Under the pieces are notes generated by a model. The model saw nothing but the letters and a program-made list of their open reading frames with translations. It made no database searches and was not told where the DNA came from. A stretch of DNA of 49,605 nt from Prochlorococcus sp. AG-409-P03 (GTDB lineage Bacteria; Cyanobacteriota; Cyanobacteriia; PCC-6307; Cyanobiaceae): assembly GCA_003215295.1 (NCBI GenBank), contig QCKN01000007.1, positions 1-49,605 of the forward strand, written 5' to 3'. Below are positions 16,351 to 24,467 of this stretch, one piece after another. A program made the translations under genes and the position numbers. Position 1 is the stretch's first letter; every line of letters starts with the position of its first letter.

Positions 16351-16767
16351 TTAATTTTGTAAACTCTTTGTCCAGCGATACCAATCTGGTTTCTGACTGA
16401 TCTTTTTATTAATTCTTCGCCTTATTAGCTCAATATCTTTAGCCTTCGGTTCCCAATCGTTATAAAGTTCACAAGGCCATTGCTCTTTTTTGAATTTACG
16501 ATTTGGATTAGGCTTCATTCCTCGATCTTGCATTTCTGTTATTAGGGTTAAATACCTTTTATGTAGGTATTCCCCTTTATTATAAAAGAATTTAACATGA
16601 CCAGCATTTAAGGTGAAATCCTTAGGCAATGTCGTTTTGATTTTATACCAGTTTGGTGATTTTAATGAACGCTGTAGTGCTGAACCAACCATAAAGATCT
16701 CTCTATATTCTGCAACTAAATGTTGATCAGATAGTTCTTTAGGACAGATTAAATTGATTCGTGTCAT
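16351..16767 (-). CDS. denV: Pyrimidine dimer DNA glycosylase (T4 endonuclease V type)
   Basis: A 138-residue protein matching phage T4 endonuclease V over its whole length. MTRINL and the block DQHLVAEYRE are shared in place, giving the nucleophile Thr2 and catalytic Glu23. NAGHVKFFYNKGEYL matches the central GAGHVTFFYDK region, and QKPDWYRW the C-terminal aromatic dimer-recognition patch. The enzyme cuts the glycosidic bond of UV-induced cyclobutane dimers and then the backbone, starting base excision repair. Length equals the T4 enzyme (138). It suits a light-exposed cell and is likely of phage-shared ancestry. Confidence 0.92.
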   Translation of the reverse strand: MTRINLICPKELSDQHLVAEYREIFMVGSALQRSLKSPNWYKIKTTLPKDFTLNAGHVKFFYNKGEYLHKRYLTLITEMQDRGMKPNPNRKFKKEQWPCELYNDWEPKAKDIELIRRRINKKISQKPDWYRWTKSLQN

Positions 16768-16795
16768 CTGTAGTTAATGTCTAAAGCTATCCTTC

Positions 16796-16897
16796 TTATG
16801 AAGAATAGTGATCAGTAATTCCTTGACGTATCTCTCTTGTAATTTTACCCTGGGGATTATTCTCTTTTGGGGAAAGTTCCAATTTAGGTGGTTTCAT
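16796..16897 (-). CDS. Small protein upstream of denV, 33 aa
   Basis: The frame reads MKPPKLELSPKENNPQGKI and ends REIRQGITDHYSS. It is hydrophilic and protein-like, 28 bp upstream of denV on the same strand. The ribosome site is weak. Candidate leader gene of a denV transcript; function unknown. Confidence 0.4.
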   Translation of the reverse strand: MKPPKLELSPKENNPQGKITREIRQGITDHYSS

Positions 16898-17002
16898 TTT
16901 GATATTCGCTCTAAGTAATTTGCTGCTATGGTTAGTTATATAGTTCGCAGGCCTATAGAGCTCCAGACTTGATATGCACTACATGGTCTAGTGTAAATGT
17001 TT

Positions 17003-17272
17003 TTAAGAGCCTGACTTGTAGGTACATAAACCTTGTGACTTAATGATTTCACAGCAAGAATGTTCTTTGTTGTTAATGTCTGAGTAGTGCATCTCTCGAT
17101 ATACCTCTTCTTGTAAGCATCGTAGTGGTTTGCAAAATGCTTCCAGTTGATGTCGGTCTATGCGACATCCTGACTTTAGACGTGATATGTAGTAAATAGC
17201 CAGGCATCCTGGTAAAGCCTGCCAGTGTGAACTGCTTATAGTTGAGGAAATAGGCATTAAGACGGATTTCAT
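17003..17272 (-). CDS. Hypothetical protein, up to 89 aa
   Basis: The frame has a central segment HWQALPGCLAIYYISRLKSG followed by RIDRHQLEAFCKPLRCLQEE and a Cys-rich end (HSCCEIIKSQGLC). Seven Cys in total. The central half looks like a genuine folded helix pair; the first 12 residues may not belong. Coding likely but not certain. Confidence 0.45.
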   Translation of the reverse strand: MKSVLMPISSTISSSHWQALPGCLAIYYISRLKSGCRIDRHQLEAFCKPLRCLQEEVYREMHYSDINNKEHSCCEIIKSQGLCTYKSGS

Positions 17273-17638
17273 TTTGTATTGGTTGCTACAAAATGACTCT
17301 TAATGCTATATGGAGGCTCAATGGAAGACACTCCGCCAGAGTTTTAAAAGAAGCGAATTAGTTCAAAGTTCCTGTTCCGGTATTCACATTTACCGACTGG
17401 CCAGCCTTCTCTTCTTGGCTAGCTGGATGAGTGGCCACTCTTCTCCCTAGATTTCACTAGGTGTTCTAAGTGGACTCTTATCAACTAAAAAGCTAGACCG
17501 AAGTCAGGCAATAGGAACTAGTAGCTGCTATCAATTAAAAGTTCTCGATCCTAGAGGGTAAAAGTCGCTTTAGTACTCTGAGAGCTAAAAAGGGGGGTTG
17601 GTCGAAAGCCCTTGTAAACATTGCTGATGAGGACTTAG
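17273..17638. other. Intergenic with nested palindromes
   Basis: No gene seen. At 17396-17440 there is CTGGCCAGCC, a 9-nt spacer, an imperfect pairing partner GGCTAGCTGG, and then the perfect 12-bp palindrome GAGTGGCCACTC (17429-17440). This may be a transcript-end structure or a protein-binding site. A second minus-strand promoter or leader for 17003-17272 could lie here but is not recognisable. Confidence 0.35.
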
Positions 17639-17776
17639 ATGAGTTATCAAGAAGGAGTAGTTGTATTTGAATCTATTATCCCTATCGCTGTGGGAGTAAC
17701 TCTTGGATGTCTTGCTTTTATAGGCATCCGTGAGTTTTGGCATGAACTTGCAATTGCATGTAAGGGAGGTTTCTAA
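17639..17776 (+). CDS. Small membrane protein, 45 aa
   Basis: The ATG at 17639 is preceded by GAGGA at 5-nt spacing. The product starts MSYQEGVVVFESIIPIA and continues through one membrane helix (IPIAVGVTLGCLAFIGI), ending ELAIACKGGF. Its TAA overlaps the ATG of the CP12-tail gene (TAATG), so the two are translationally coupled. Confidence 0.6.
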   Translation: MSYQEGVVVFESIIPIAVGVTLGCLAFIGIREFWHELAIACKGGF

Positions 17777-17994
17777 TGAAATTCACTGCAACACCATTCA
17801 CCATTCTTAGGAATGCATTCACAAACGAATCTCTAGAGAAGATCTCTTGTTTTATCGACAATACTGAAGTTCCTGTAAAAGAATGTGATGGTTTAGAGCG
17901 AATAGAAAATGTAGATGTTGAAACCTTGGACTTTTGGGATACAGAATGTAAACGTCATCCAAGCAATTCCCAATGCAAGGTTTATGACGAGTGA
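17776..17994 (+). CDS. Mini-protein with CP12-like C-terminal tail
   Basis: A 72-residue protein whose end, DFWDTECKRHPSNSQCKVY followed by DE, reproduces the CP12 C-terminal signature: two Cys separated by eight residues, Pro inside the loop, then a basic residue, hydrophobic residue, Tyr and acidic end. In CP12 this tail forms a redox disulfide hairpin and docks on GAPDH to shut down the Calvin cycle in the dark. The N-terminal CP12 helices and PRK-binding Cys pair are missing; residues 1-50 are unrelated. A second protein with the same tail is at 37036-37200. Role in carbon metabolism is an inference. Confidence 0.65.
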   Translation: MKFTATPFTILRNAFTNESLEKISCFIDNTEVPVKECDGLERIENVDVETLDFWDTECKRHPSNSQCKVYDE

Positions 17995-18218
17995 CGTCGT
18001 TGTTCTCGGATATTGGATTTGATTAGATTTATCAAGAATCAACGTCTCAAAGAATTTGAGAAAGATAGGATTGACGGCTAACACTTTTGTATCAATACCT
18101 TTAATGTGTTTCCCTGTCAGTCGCTTATTCCACTTATAGCAATGGGTGTGCGTGGAACGTTCAGCTTGTACATTCCTTGGATAGACCTTCTACATTCAGA
18201 CTCTTCATTGTTCGCATT

Positions 18219-18608
18219 GTGACTCCAAAAAAACTCGTTTTACTATTTGATGGAGGCTGTCCTCTATGTCAACGTGAAGTCTCCTTTCTTCGCTCTAGAG
18301 ATAGCTTGGCTCGCATTTCATTCGTAGATATTGATTCACCTGAGTACAACCCAGAGCTTTACAGCGGGATTAGTTATCGAGAGGCTATGGGCACAATCCA
18401 CGCAATAACTTCTTCTGGAGAGGTTCTCACTGGTGTTCGAGTTTTTCGAGAAGTCTACAGATTGGTAGGACTGGCTTGGATTTATGCACCAACTTCCTGG
18501 CCAGTTTTTGGCCCTTTAATTGAAGAGGTCTATCGACTTTGGGCCGGATGGCGCCTTCGCTTGACTCGTCGGCCATCATTAGAGCAACTTTGTAAATCTC
18601 GTGAGTAG
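18219..18608 (+). CDS. DCC-family (DUF393) thiol-disulfide oxidoreductase-like protein
   Basis: A 129-residue protein beginning near the family motif LLFDGGCPLCQREV, which supplies the D-x-x-C-P-x-C signature. FVDIDSPEYNPELY, GVRVFREVYRLVG and the tail RLWAGWRLRLTRRP complete the pattern. The CxxC suggests thiol redox chemistry near the membrane, but substrates are unknown. The GTG at 18219 is preferred because family members start just before the motif; a TTG at 18177 would add 14 residues. Confidence 0.85.
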   Translation: MTPKKLVLLFDGGCPLCQREVSFLRSRDSLARISFVDIDSPEYNPELYSGISYREAMGTIHAITSSGEVLTGVRVFREVYRLVGLAWIYAPTSWPVFGPLIEEVYRLWAGWRLRLTRRPSLEQLCKSRE

Positions 18609-19035
18609 GGTGACCTTGAAATTTTCGTGGTGAGTATTTTTTAAGTTTTGCTTTCTATTCCTCGTTGGTGCAAAATGTTCTGGGTCGATATGCTACCAGC
18701 TGCCACAATTAATGCAGTTTGAGTCTATAAAAAATGGATCAGGTGTATGAGCTTTTAGGCGATTTGTTTTTTGCTAGTCATAGGAGTTTATTGTCTACGA
18801 ATTCAATGGTTTGGGTGGCTTGAATAAAGTTTGAAGAGCAATTCCTGATGGTTTGAAGTAGTTTGCTCTCACTTCAAGGTAAGTTTATTATCTGTGTTTA
18901 ATTTAGTTCTAAAATTGGATTCAGTTAAGGTTTGGATTCCTGGAGTTTGTTGTAGAGCTTCTAATTAATGAAGTACTGACTCTCTATTGATAGGAAGAGT
19001 TTTCCCAGGCTTAGAGCAATGATTTAAAGATTAGT
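18609..19035. other. Intergenic with degenerate repeat
   Basis: No gene seen. From about 18765 to 18860 the sequence resembles the dispersed repeat (CTAGTCATAGGAG, ATTCAATGGTTTGGGTGG, CTTGAATAAAGTTTGAAG), but the mini-ORF is lost. Confidence 0.4.
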
Positions 19036-19209
19036 TTATTCAGCCCTTTGCATCACTGGGATCATTCTCCCTTCACCTTGATCATCATCATCAATATGAC
19101 GTGTCAGAAATTCCATTAGGACAAGAGTGGTTAGAGGGTGAACACACCATAGAATTGCTTTCAATGTTGGGAATCTGTCTACAGATGGCTGAAGGTCACT
19201 TAGAGACAT
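19036..19209 (-). CDS. Small membrane protein with Asp-rich tail
   Basis: A 57-residue protein starting MSLSDLQPSVDRFPTLKA, with one membrane helix (ILWCVHPLTTLVLMEFL) and a tail THIDDDD-type cluster, RHIDDDDQGEGRMIPVMQ. A similar hydrophobic helix followed by EEDDDDQNGGG occurs at 27393-27662, so the two may be distant relatives. The start at 19209 is an ATG; a TTG at 19254 is the alternative. The acidic tail could bind cations or a basic partner. Function unknown. Confidence 0.6.
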   Translation of the reverse strand: MSLSDLQPSVDRFPTLKAILWCVHPLTTLVLMEFLTRHIDDDDQGEGRMIPVMQRAE

Positions 19210-19257
19210 AGGTGTACATAAGGAAAAGCTTGGTATGAATTTGAAGATGAACAATAA

Positions 19258-19359
19258 TTAGCTGGATGACTTTCGTCTTGAACAGCCTCTCCAGAGGAAA
19301 GCTCCGATGTAAAACAAAGCAGCACAACAGGTGAAAAAGATTATTGATGAGAAACTCAT
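19258..19359 (-). CDS. Small membrane peptide, 33 aa
   Basis: A very strong ribosome site AGGGGGGATTGT precedes the ATG at 19359. The product is one hydrophobic helix (MSFSSIIFFTCCAALFYIGA) with a basic end SRRKSSS. It is followed by the Asp-tail membrane protein on the same strand, suggesting a two-gene unit. Confidence 0.6.
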   Translation of the reverse strand: MSFSSIIFFTCCAALFYIGAFLWRGCSRRKSSS

Positions 19360-20210
19360 ACAATCCCCCCTTAATTGTCAGATGAAGTAATTAAATGGGA
19401 GAAAGTAATTTCCACTAAATCTTGAAATTTTGGATTTGGAGGAGTGACAATGTGGCCAATCATATTACATTTTTAATAAATTAGAGAGAATTAGTTTTAA
19501 GGCAGGAATGATTTATCTTTGATTGAAGTAATAGAGGGGCTTCAAATTATTAACTACCTAGACTTAAAAAAGAAAAACACCTTTTGATTGAAAGAAGATA
19601 TGAATTACTGGATTGTGTAGGTACTGGTAATGAAACTCAGTGCCAAACAGAGTTAAAATTACAGAGGTAGTTAGTATTACTGACATTGTGAAAAACCTAC
19701 GGTTTCTTGACTGGTAACATGTCGCTATAAAATTTGATGTAGTCATAAGTCTTTAGATGGAGATTACGATAAGGAGGGTTGCTGGTAATAATGGCTATGT
19801 AGAAGGACTTAACTAATACATGACAGTTAAGTTAATTAGACCAATACTGATGCCACTTAAGGAAGCATTTATCTAGAAATTGAGAAGCTTGCTCTCATGA
19901 CCTTGGTCTGATTTAGGTGAATGTCTTAGATTGAGATACTTGCCCACAGAGATCAAACTCTGCATCCGAGCTGGAGCTGACCTGAATCTATTAGGTGGCC
20001 AAGCCTTAAGGCTGTGGCTAGTTCACACCTAGAGAAATTTAGTTGATTCTTAGTTACCCATCTCAATTCTTCCTGGGTGATAATTCCAGTAGATATGGAT
20101 GTTAGAAATAATGTACCAATGCCCATTTTAGAACCTTTTAGTAAGAAGATTAGTTGGATTATTTGTAGACCCTTTGTATGAACTACTTAAAAGGGCTTGC
20201 TTCCATGACT
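19360..20210. other. Long intergenic downstream of hli copy 1
   Basis: About 850 bp with no supportable gene. It contains a 17-nt hairpin at 20073-20089 that is shared with hli copy 2. CAGAGATCAAACTCTGCATC near 19947 contains a short inverted repeat CAGAG/CTCTG. The rest is AT-rich with stops in all frames. Confidence 0.4.
20073..20089 (-). other. Conserved hairpin downstream of hli copy 1
   Basis: CTGGGTGATAATTCCAG, whose CTGG/CCAG ends can pair. The same 17-mer with one change lies at 45112-45128 at a similar distance after the other hli gene, and GATGTTAG follows both. It may be part of the hli 3' untranslated region or of a small RNA. Confidence 0.45.
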
Positions 20211-20351
20211 TTAAAAAATCCCTGGAATGATTTGCCCAGTGAAAGCATAAGTTCCAAGAGCAGCGAGGATGCCGATCATTGCCGCCCAGCCGTTAAGGCG
20301 TTCTGCAAGATAAGGATTAGCAATAGCGTCGAGTTGTGGTGTGTTGTTCAT
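20211..20351 (-). CDS. hli: High-light-inducible protein (Hli), 46 aa
   Basis: The product ends ERLNGWAAMIGILAALGTYA, then FTGQIIPGIF, the single-helix chlorophyll a/b-binding-family signature. E and N-x-x-A/R-x-M-I-G positions ligate chlorophyll and form the helix contact. Hli proteins sit in thylakoids and protect photosystems and chlorophyll-synthesis intermediates under light and nutrient stress. The N-terminus MNNTPQLDAIANPYLA is short, as in the phage-like, multi-copy Hli class of Prochlorococcus. The copy at 45254 is identical from LGTYAFTGQIIPG on. The upstream region is conserved between the two copies. Confidence 0.92.
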   Translation of the reverse strand: MNNTPQLDAIANPYLAERLNGWAAMIGILAALGTYAFTGQIIPGIF

Positions 20352-20395
20352 TAGAGCCAGATAGAAGAAGAGGCCACAAAGAAAAGACCTGTAAC

Positions 20396-20440
20396 GAACT
20401 ATAACAAGTATGTTACAGAGTGTGTCGGTTCGGTTAGCCG
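20396..20440 (-). promoter_or_regulatory. Conserved hli promoter box, copy 1
   Basis: A 45-bp block about 45-90 bp upstream of the ATG, matching the block at 45410-45454 at about 35 positions. Read toward the gene it contains AACCGAACC, a variable spacer, GTAACATA and GTTATAGTTC; TATAGT is a plausible -10. The copy here also has the inverted repeat CTGTAAC...GTTACAG (20389-20418). Conservation outside the gene points to regulatory function. Confidence 0.5.
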
Positions 20441-21290
20441 AAATGTTGATATATGTAGTTAGACTTCTTCCCTAAGTTCAGTATTTACAATGTTTTAGGG
20501 TTTTTATTTATATCAAGCTATGGCTTTATTTGTTAAACCTAACTATCGACTTTATTTATACATATGCTTAATTAATATGTTTTATCTGGCTATATTAATC
20601 ATTAGATTGATCTTTTTTTAGTTGTTTCTATTTATGGCCCAAAGGAAATGGTAGCCCGTAGTTTACCCTTGAATGTGGGTAGTTTTATATGCAGTCTATA
20701 ATTGCTCTATCACGGTAATAGTCTTCTCTAGGTGGCTTTTACTGGATTAACTTGTTGAGAACTTTGCGTTCTTTTAAGTAAAAGGAGCTGGAATTTTTGC
20801 TGCTTGGTATGAAGGGCCAACAGAGAGCCTGGAAGAAAGCACAGGCGATTGCAGTAGATCATTGTTGCTGCTTGGAAAGCCTTAATTCGAGTCAAGGTGA
20901 AAGGTGAAGGGTTAGAAGAAGAACATGGTGTACAAGGTAGAACCTATGACTAAGACTAAGTAAGGGAGTTAGTTCTTAGTACTTGTTGTTTCCCTGAGAT
21001 GGAAACTGCAGGCTTAGGCGTTTATTTTGTGAAAACTAATTTCTTCCTAGAGTGAAATGTCGAGTAATTTTTGACATAGCTATATTCTCTTGACCTTGAT
21101 TGGTGTCAGACGCCTGTCATGTCAAGTGATTTCCTAGGGTTGCACTAAGTTAACCAGGCTATTCGTACCTTCTTCTTAGGCAGCCTGTTATTTCTTTCTA
21201 ATCTCTTTAAGGAAATTTTCAACATTTTCGTCTCTAGGTAATCCTTCAATTGTCTCTATGGTGAGCAAGTACGAGATATGGGATTTTTCT
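20441..21290. other. Long intergenic, repeat remnant
   Basis: About 850 bp without a well-supported gene. A hydrophobic 33-codon frame from 20520 (MALFVKPNYRLYLYI...) has no ribosome site and may be chance. At 21090-21150 there is a partial dispersed-repeat copy (GATTGGTGTCAGACGCCTGTCATGTCAAG). Confidence 0.4.
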
Positions 21291-21485
21291 ATGGCAAAGC
21301 TGACTTTAGTGAAGCAAGGCAAAATCTTTTTAGGTGTTTGTAAAGGCTTAGAGGCATCTGGGAGAGGATCTGCATTGGTGTGGCGAGTGATATTTCTAGT
21401 CACGTCGTGTTTTCTTTGGTTCCCTCTCTTTGTCTATTTAGGAATGGGTATGTTTTTACCGGTTGCAGACAAAAAAGATGGATAG
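21291..21485 (+). CDS. PspC-domain membrane protein
   Basis: A 64-residue protein consisting of one PspC domain. The GKIFLGVCKGLEASGRGSALVWRV-type start (motif GVC-G-A-x-G) is followed by the helix VIFLVTSCFLWFPLFVYLGM and the end FLPVADKKDG. PspC proteins sit in the inner membrane, and in enterobacteria PspC helps control the phage-shock response; short stand-alone forms in cyanobacteria are uncharacterised. The start is placed at MAKLTLVKQGK because the longer frame adds an unrelated N-terminus. Confidence 0.8.
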   Translation: MAKLTLVKQGKIFLGVCKGLEASGRGSALVWRVIFLVTSCFLWFPLFVYLGMGMFLPVADKKDG

Positions 21486-21614
21486 CCATTTGTGTATTGA
21501 GACAGATACTTTTGATGCTTGCACACACCAATTTTCTCTTTAAGCTCGTATTTTTATTAGCCTTAAATCTATCTAATCAGTTTCTCATGGCAGGTGCTCT
21601 GCGGAAACAAGTTG

Positions 21615-23318
21615 CTAGGACGAACAACTGTAGTGCGATACCCCTCCGGTGTTGAAGAATTCCTTGGGTTTTAGTCGGTCGAACTTCGTCTGCACCTCTA
21701 AAGATTGATCGTCGTAGGGATTGTTGAATAAACTTTGTAGTTCCTTGATGAGTGTGTAGTCTCCTTCTTCAGCTTGCGTGTAAGCAGGTGCTACAAGCCA
21801 CTCGCGCCAGGTGTACTTAGGATTGATGCGTTTCATTGCTGTGGATGTTGCTCTGATATCACTGCCGCATTTGATGCGACCTCGCCAACGATGCAACCAA
21901 CTTTCCCATTGCGCATCAACTTGCTCTGAGCTGGGAAGGTAGAAGCTATCTTTCAAGGTAGTGAGTTGGTCTGGGATGTCTGACAGCTTTCGGAAAAAGA
22001 TCGTGTAGTCAACTTTGGATAGAACCATGAGATGTAGTAGTTCGTTTACCAAGGTTGTGTCATGAGTGATCAGGCCTAGCTTCTTTGTCCACATGATCTC
22101 GATTTCCTTATTCATAGCCTCAGCGAAGTTATCTCGAATTTGATCGAGCCTTACCAGTGCCTCGCTGTTTTCAGTGAGCAGAAGACGGATGGCGGACCAG
22201 AACATTTGATAATTAGCTTCGGCAGCAGCTGGTTGGTTGAAGAATGAGAAATGGTCACCACCTCCTGTCCATGGCTGAAATCTGGGATCAAATAGCTCAC
22301 AGAATCCGAAGGGCCCATAGTCGAGGGTGAATCCACCTGCCGCGCAGTTGTCACTATTGAAATTTCCCTGGCAGTAGCCAATGCGTATCCAGTTGGCTAC
22401 CAATGATGTGAGCCGATTGCGAAATAAATTGGCGAGCTCGACCACTTGATCAGCGAAGCCAAGGTTCCGATCAATTCCTTGCTGGTAATTCCGCTTGATT
22501 AAGTGCTTCACGATCATTTGTAGCTCGTTCAGTGCATTTTGATGAGTATTGTTGCGAGCACGACGGGCAAAGAGCTCAAGCTGTCCTACACGCAGGAAGG
22601 ACGATGCGACTCGTGTTGTGATCGCCGCAGGGTTGTTCACTAGAATGTCGGGATCGATTGACCGAGAGTGTTGGGAATACCAGGGCCTGCGCACTTTTTC
22701 GGATCGGGACACATATAGTGTCAGAGAACGTGAGGTGGGAACTCCTAGGGCCTGCATGTAGTCCTGTGCCAGAAACTCACGCACGCTCGAACGAAGCACG
22801 GCACGTCCATCAGCGCCGCGGCAATAGGGTGTTGGGCCTCCTCCTTTAAGTTGCATCTCCCAGCGCTTGCTATTGAAGAGACCTTCGAATACGGAAATTG
22901 CTCGACCATCGCCGTAGCCGTTACCGGTTCCAAATGGACATTGCTGTACGTATTCCGTGCCATAGATTGATAGGGCATAACCGGTTGCCCAACCCACCTG
23001 ACGCATTGGCTCCCGCGCCACAGTGATGTCGCCTGAAAATAGACGGCGGAATTTTTCTTCGAGAACAAGCTCATCACTGAGGCCCAGCTCGTTAAATAGA
23101 TTTTTGCTGTGAGTAATGTATTCCGGTTCTGGGATGGCAGTGGGGGTCACTGGTACGTAATGACCAGAGAAAACTTGACGGGGGTGGTGATCTTGGCCAT
23201 CGTCGGTCGCCTGCGGATCAGCATTAAGTGAATCCATGAGCGAATAATCCGCTCGTTGTGAAAACTCAGCGAATGTTTTTGTCGTCGGCGAGGCAAACGC
23301 GCTTGATGGTGTTGGCAT
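21615..23318 (-). CDS. selO: SelO/YdiU-family protein adenylyltransferase
   Basis: A 567-residue SelO pseudokinase. Recognisable parts are [22 protein letters not shown], written here in two blocks ([14 protein letters not shown], then VGWATGYA); [10 protein letters not shown]; the Lys-containing [19 protein letters not shown] loop; [21 protein letters not shown]; and NSDN-x7[14 protein letters not shown] holding the metal-binding Asn and Asp. SelO binds ATP upside down and transfers AMP to Ser, Thr or Tyr, with roles in oxidative stress. The end VSHYSCSS has Cys where many family members have Cys or selenocysteine. Local G+C is much higher than its neighbours (36 of 60 at 22801-22860), pointing to horizontal gain. 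Confidence 0.9.
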   Translation of the reverse strand: MPTPSSAFASPTTKTFAEFSQRADYSLMDSLNADPQATDDGQDHHPRQVFSGHYVPVTPTAIPEPEYITHSKNLFNELGLSDELVLEEKFRRLFSGDITVAREPMRQVGWATGYALSIYGTEYVQQCPFGTGNGYGDGRAISVFEGLFNSKRWEMQLKGGGPTPYCRGADGRAVLRSSVREFLAQDYMQALGVPTSRSLTLYVSRSEKVRRPWYSQHSRSIDPDILVNNPAAITTRVASSFLRVGQLELFARRARNNTHQNALNELQMIVKHLIKRNYQQGIDRNLGFADQVVELANLFRNRLTSLVANWIRIGYCQGNFNSDNCAAGGFTLDYGPFGFCELFDPRFQPWTGGGDHFSFFNQPAAAEANYQMFWSAIRLLLTENSEALVRLDQIRDNFAEAMNKEIEIMWTKKLGLITHDTTLVNELLHLMVLSKVDYTIFFRKLSDIPDQLTTLKDSFYLPSSEQVDAQWESWLHRWRGRIKCGSDIRATSTAMKRINPKYTWREWLVAPAYTQAEEGDYTLIKELQSLFNNPYDDQSLEVQTKFDRLKPKEFFNTGGVSHYSCSS

Positions 23319-23483
23319 GGCTAGAAAATTCTATTTTTTGATGAGGGAAAATCATGTTGATGATTGAACATCTATTCAGAGGGTTGTTGAGTTGTCATCA
23401 GGCCGTAGCGTAAGGATGCCTATGCAGGTACAACACTTGAAGCAGCAAGCCAATTTTTTCCTATTTATGAAGCTGACTAATCG

Positions 23484-23627
23484 TTAGGCTTTTGTTTCGG
23501 TGGCAGCACTAGGTAAGCATTCAGTGGGGTAAGAGATGACATTCTTTGTTGCGATGCCAGCCCCGATTGCCACTACTGTGATAGCGAATAACCACTTCTT
23601 TCGTGAATTTGATAAGTAGTGAGGCAT
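23484..23627 (-). CDS. Small membrane protein, 47 aa
   Basis: It starts MPHYLSNSRKKWLF, then one membrane helix (AITVVAIGAGIATKNVI) and a short tail with one Cys. Basic residues before the helix suggest an inside N-terminus. No family recognised. It lies about 140 bp after the selO start on the minus strand. Confidence 0.55.
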   Translation of the reverse strand: MPHYLSNSRKKWLFAITVVAIGAGIATKNVISYPTECLPSAATETKA

Positions 23628-23799
23628 GGGTTTTCCTATGGAGTAAATAATCCCTGATGATGAGTCAGGAGAGAGACACTCCTCCTGAAGAGCTCTCCTA
23701 AGGCCTATGGATGAATTCTCTTTGATTACTCTAGAACGAGGAGCTGGATTTCTAAAGTTTCAAGAAAGTTCATAGGGTTTTGTAGCCCAAGAAAGTTAA

Positions 23800-23830
23800 T
23801 TACGCGCAACACTGAGCTTATTACGCGCAA
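23800..23830 (+). promoter_or_regulatory. Direct repeat operator candidate
   Basis: TTACGCGCAA occurs at 23800-23809 and again at 23821-23830, spaced 21 bp (two helical turns), just before the ATG at 23836. Such spacing on one face of DNA suits a protein binding site. The CpG-rich core stands out in AT-rich sequence. Confidence 0.4.
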
Positions 23831-23835
23831 AACCT

Positions 23836-24225
23836 ATGAATAACTTGTATGTAGGGCTTGTATTAGTAGTTGGCTTGCTGGCTACAGTATTGCTCTTGCG
23901 TTTTATTATTTCCAGTCCAGGCAAGTCAAAAGAGCTTTTTGCAGCTATTGATGGAACAAAGTTTTCTCGTGAAAAAGACTTGAAGGAATATGAGTTTCTG
24001 TATGAAAGGTTGAAATGTCTTTATGAAGAGAATACTTCAGCCAACCAGAGGAAGCAATATGCAAAGCTTGGACTAACGATGACTTTTATTCAGCAGTTAA
24101 AAGCTGGTGGTTTTGTAAACCTGAATTTGCTGATAAGTAATAAAGATCAATTCAAACAGTTAGTTGACTTGTTTGATGTTTCTGGAATTCCTAGTGATTC
24201 AGAATCAGTGATTAAAGAACACTAG
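23836..24225 (+). CDS. Membrane-anchored hypothetical protein, 129 aa
   Basis: An N-terminal helix (LYVGLVLVVGLLATVLLLRFII) anchors a soluble helical region. That region contains KDLKEYEFLYERLKCLYEE, RKQYAKLGLTMTFIQQLKAG, and an acidic end. The topology suggests a cytosolic domain on one anchor. No family recognised. Two copies of TTACGCGCAA lie directly upstream. Confidence 0.65.
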   Translation: MNNLYVGLVLVVGLLATVLLLRFIISSPGKSKELFAAIDGTKFSREKDLKEYEFLYERLKCLYEENTSANQRKQYAKLGLTMTFIQQLKAGGFVNLNLLISNKDQFKQLVDLFDVSGIPSDSESVIKEH

Positions 24226-24254
24226 GTCTAGAAGGCTTAGGAAGTGTGTTTTGT

Positions 24255-24294
24255 GATCGAGGTCTTAGGTTCGTGTCCCTTCGCTCTGAATAGT
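24255..24294 (+). other. T-arm-like tRNA fragment (weak)
   Basis: GGTCTTAGGTTCGTGTCCCTTCGCTCTGAA resembles a tRNA 3' end, with AGG-TTCGTGT-CCC like a T-arm. It loosely parallels the fragment at 2886-2940. No 5' half is seen. Low confidence. Confidence 0.15.
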
Positions 24295-24349
24295 CTTTCT
24301 AGAAATCGAATGTAGGCCTGTGCTCAAAGCTTTCTCTTATTCATCCGGC

Positions 24350-24373
24350 TAATGAACTTTGCTGATAACTGTT
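24350..24373 (+). repeat. Duplicated start of operon gene 2
   Basis: TAATGAACTTTGCTGATAAC plus TGTT matches 6834-6857 at 23 of 24 positions. Here the frame stops after MNFADNCC. It looks like the scrap of a duplicated small membrane protein gene, or a conserved translation-start element. Confidence 0.5.
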
Positions 24374-24467
24374 GTTAGCGCTGGTCTGGTTAAGTTTGAT
24401 GGCTCACAAAAACTATTGTTTACTAATAGGGCTGTCTATGCTGTTGGAAATAATTATAGGTAGGTAA

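Noticed and set aside
20520-20621. 33-codon hydrophobic frame MALFVKPNYRLYLYI
   Set aside because: AT-rich DNA easily gives Leu/Ile/Tyr/Phe-rich frames, and no ribosome site is present.
21188-21403. 71-codon minus frame opposite PspC
   Set aside because: The end (ETIEGLPRDENVENFLKEI) looks protein-like, but most of the frame is antisense to PspC and no start codon lies outside that overlap except a TTG.
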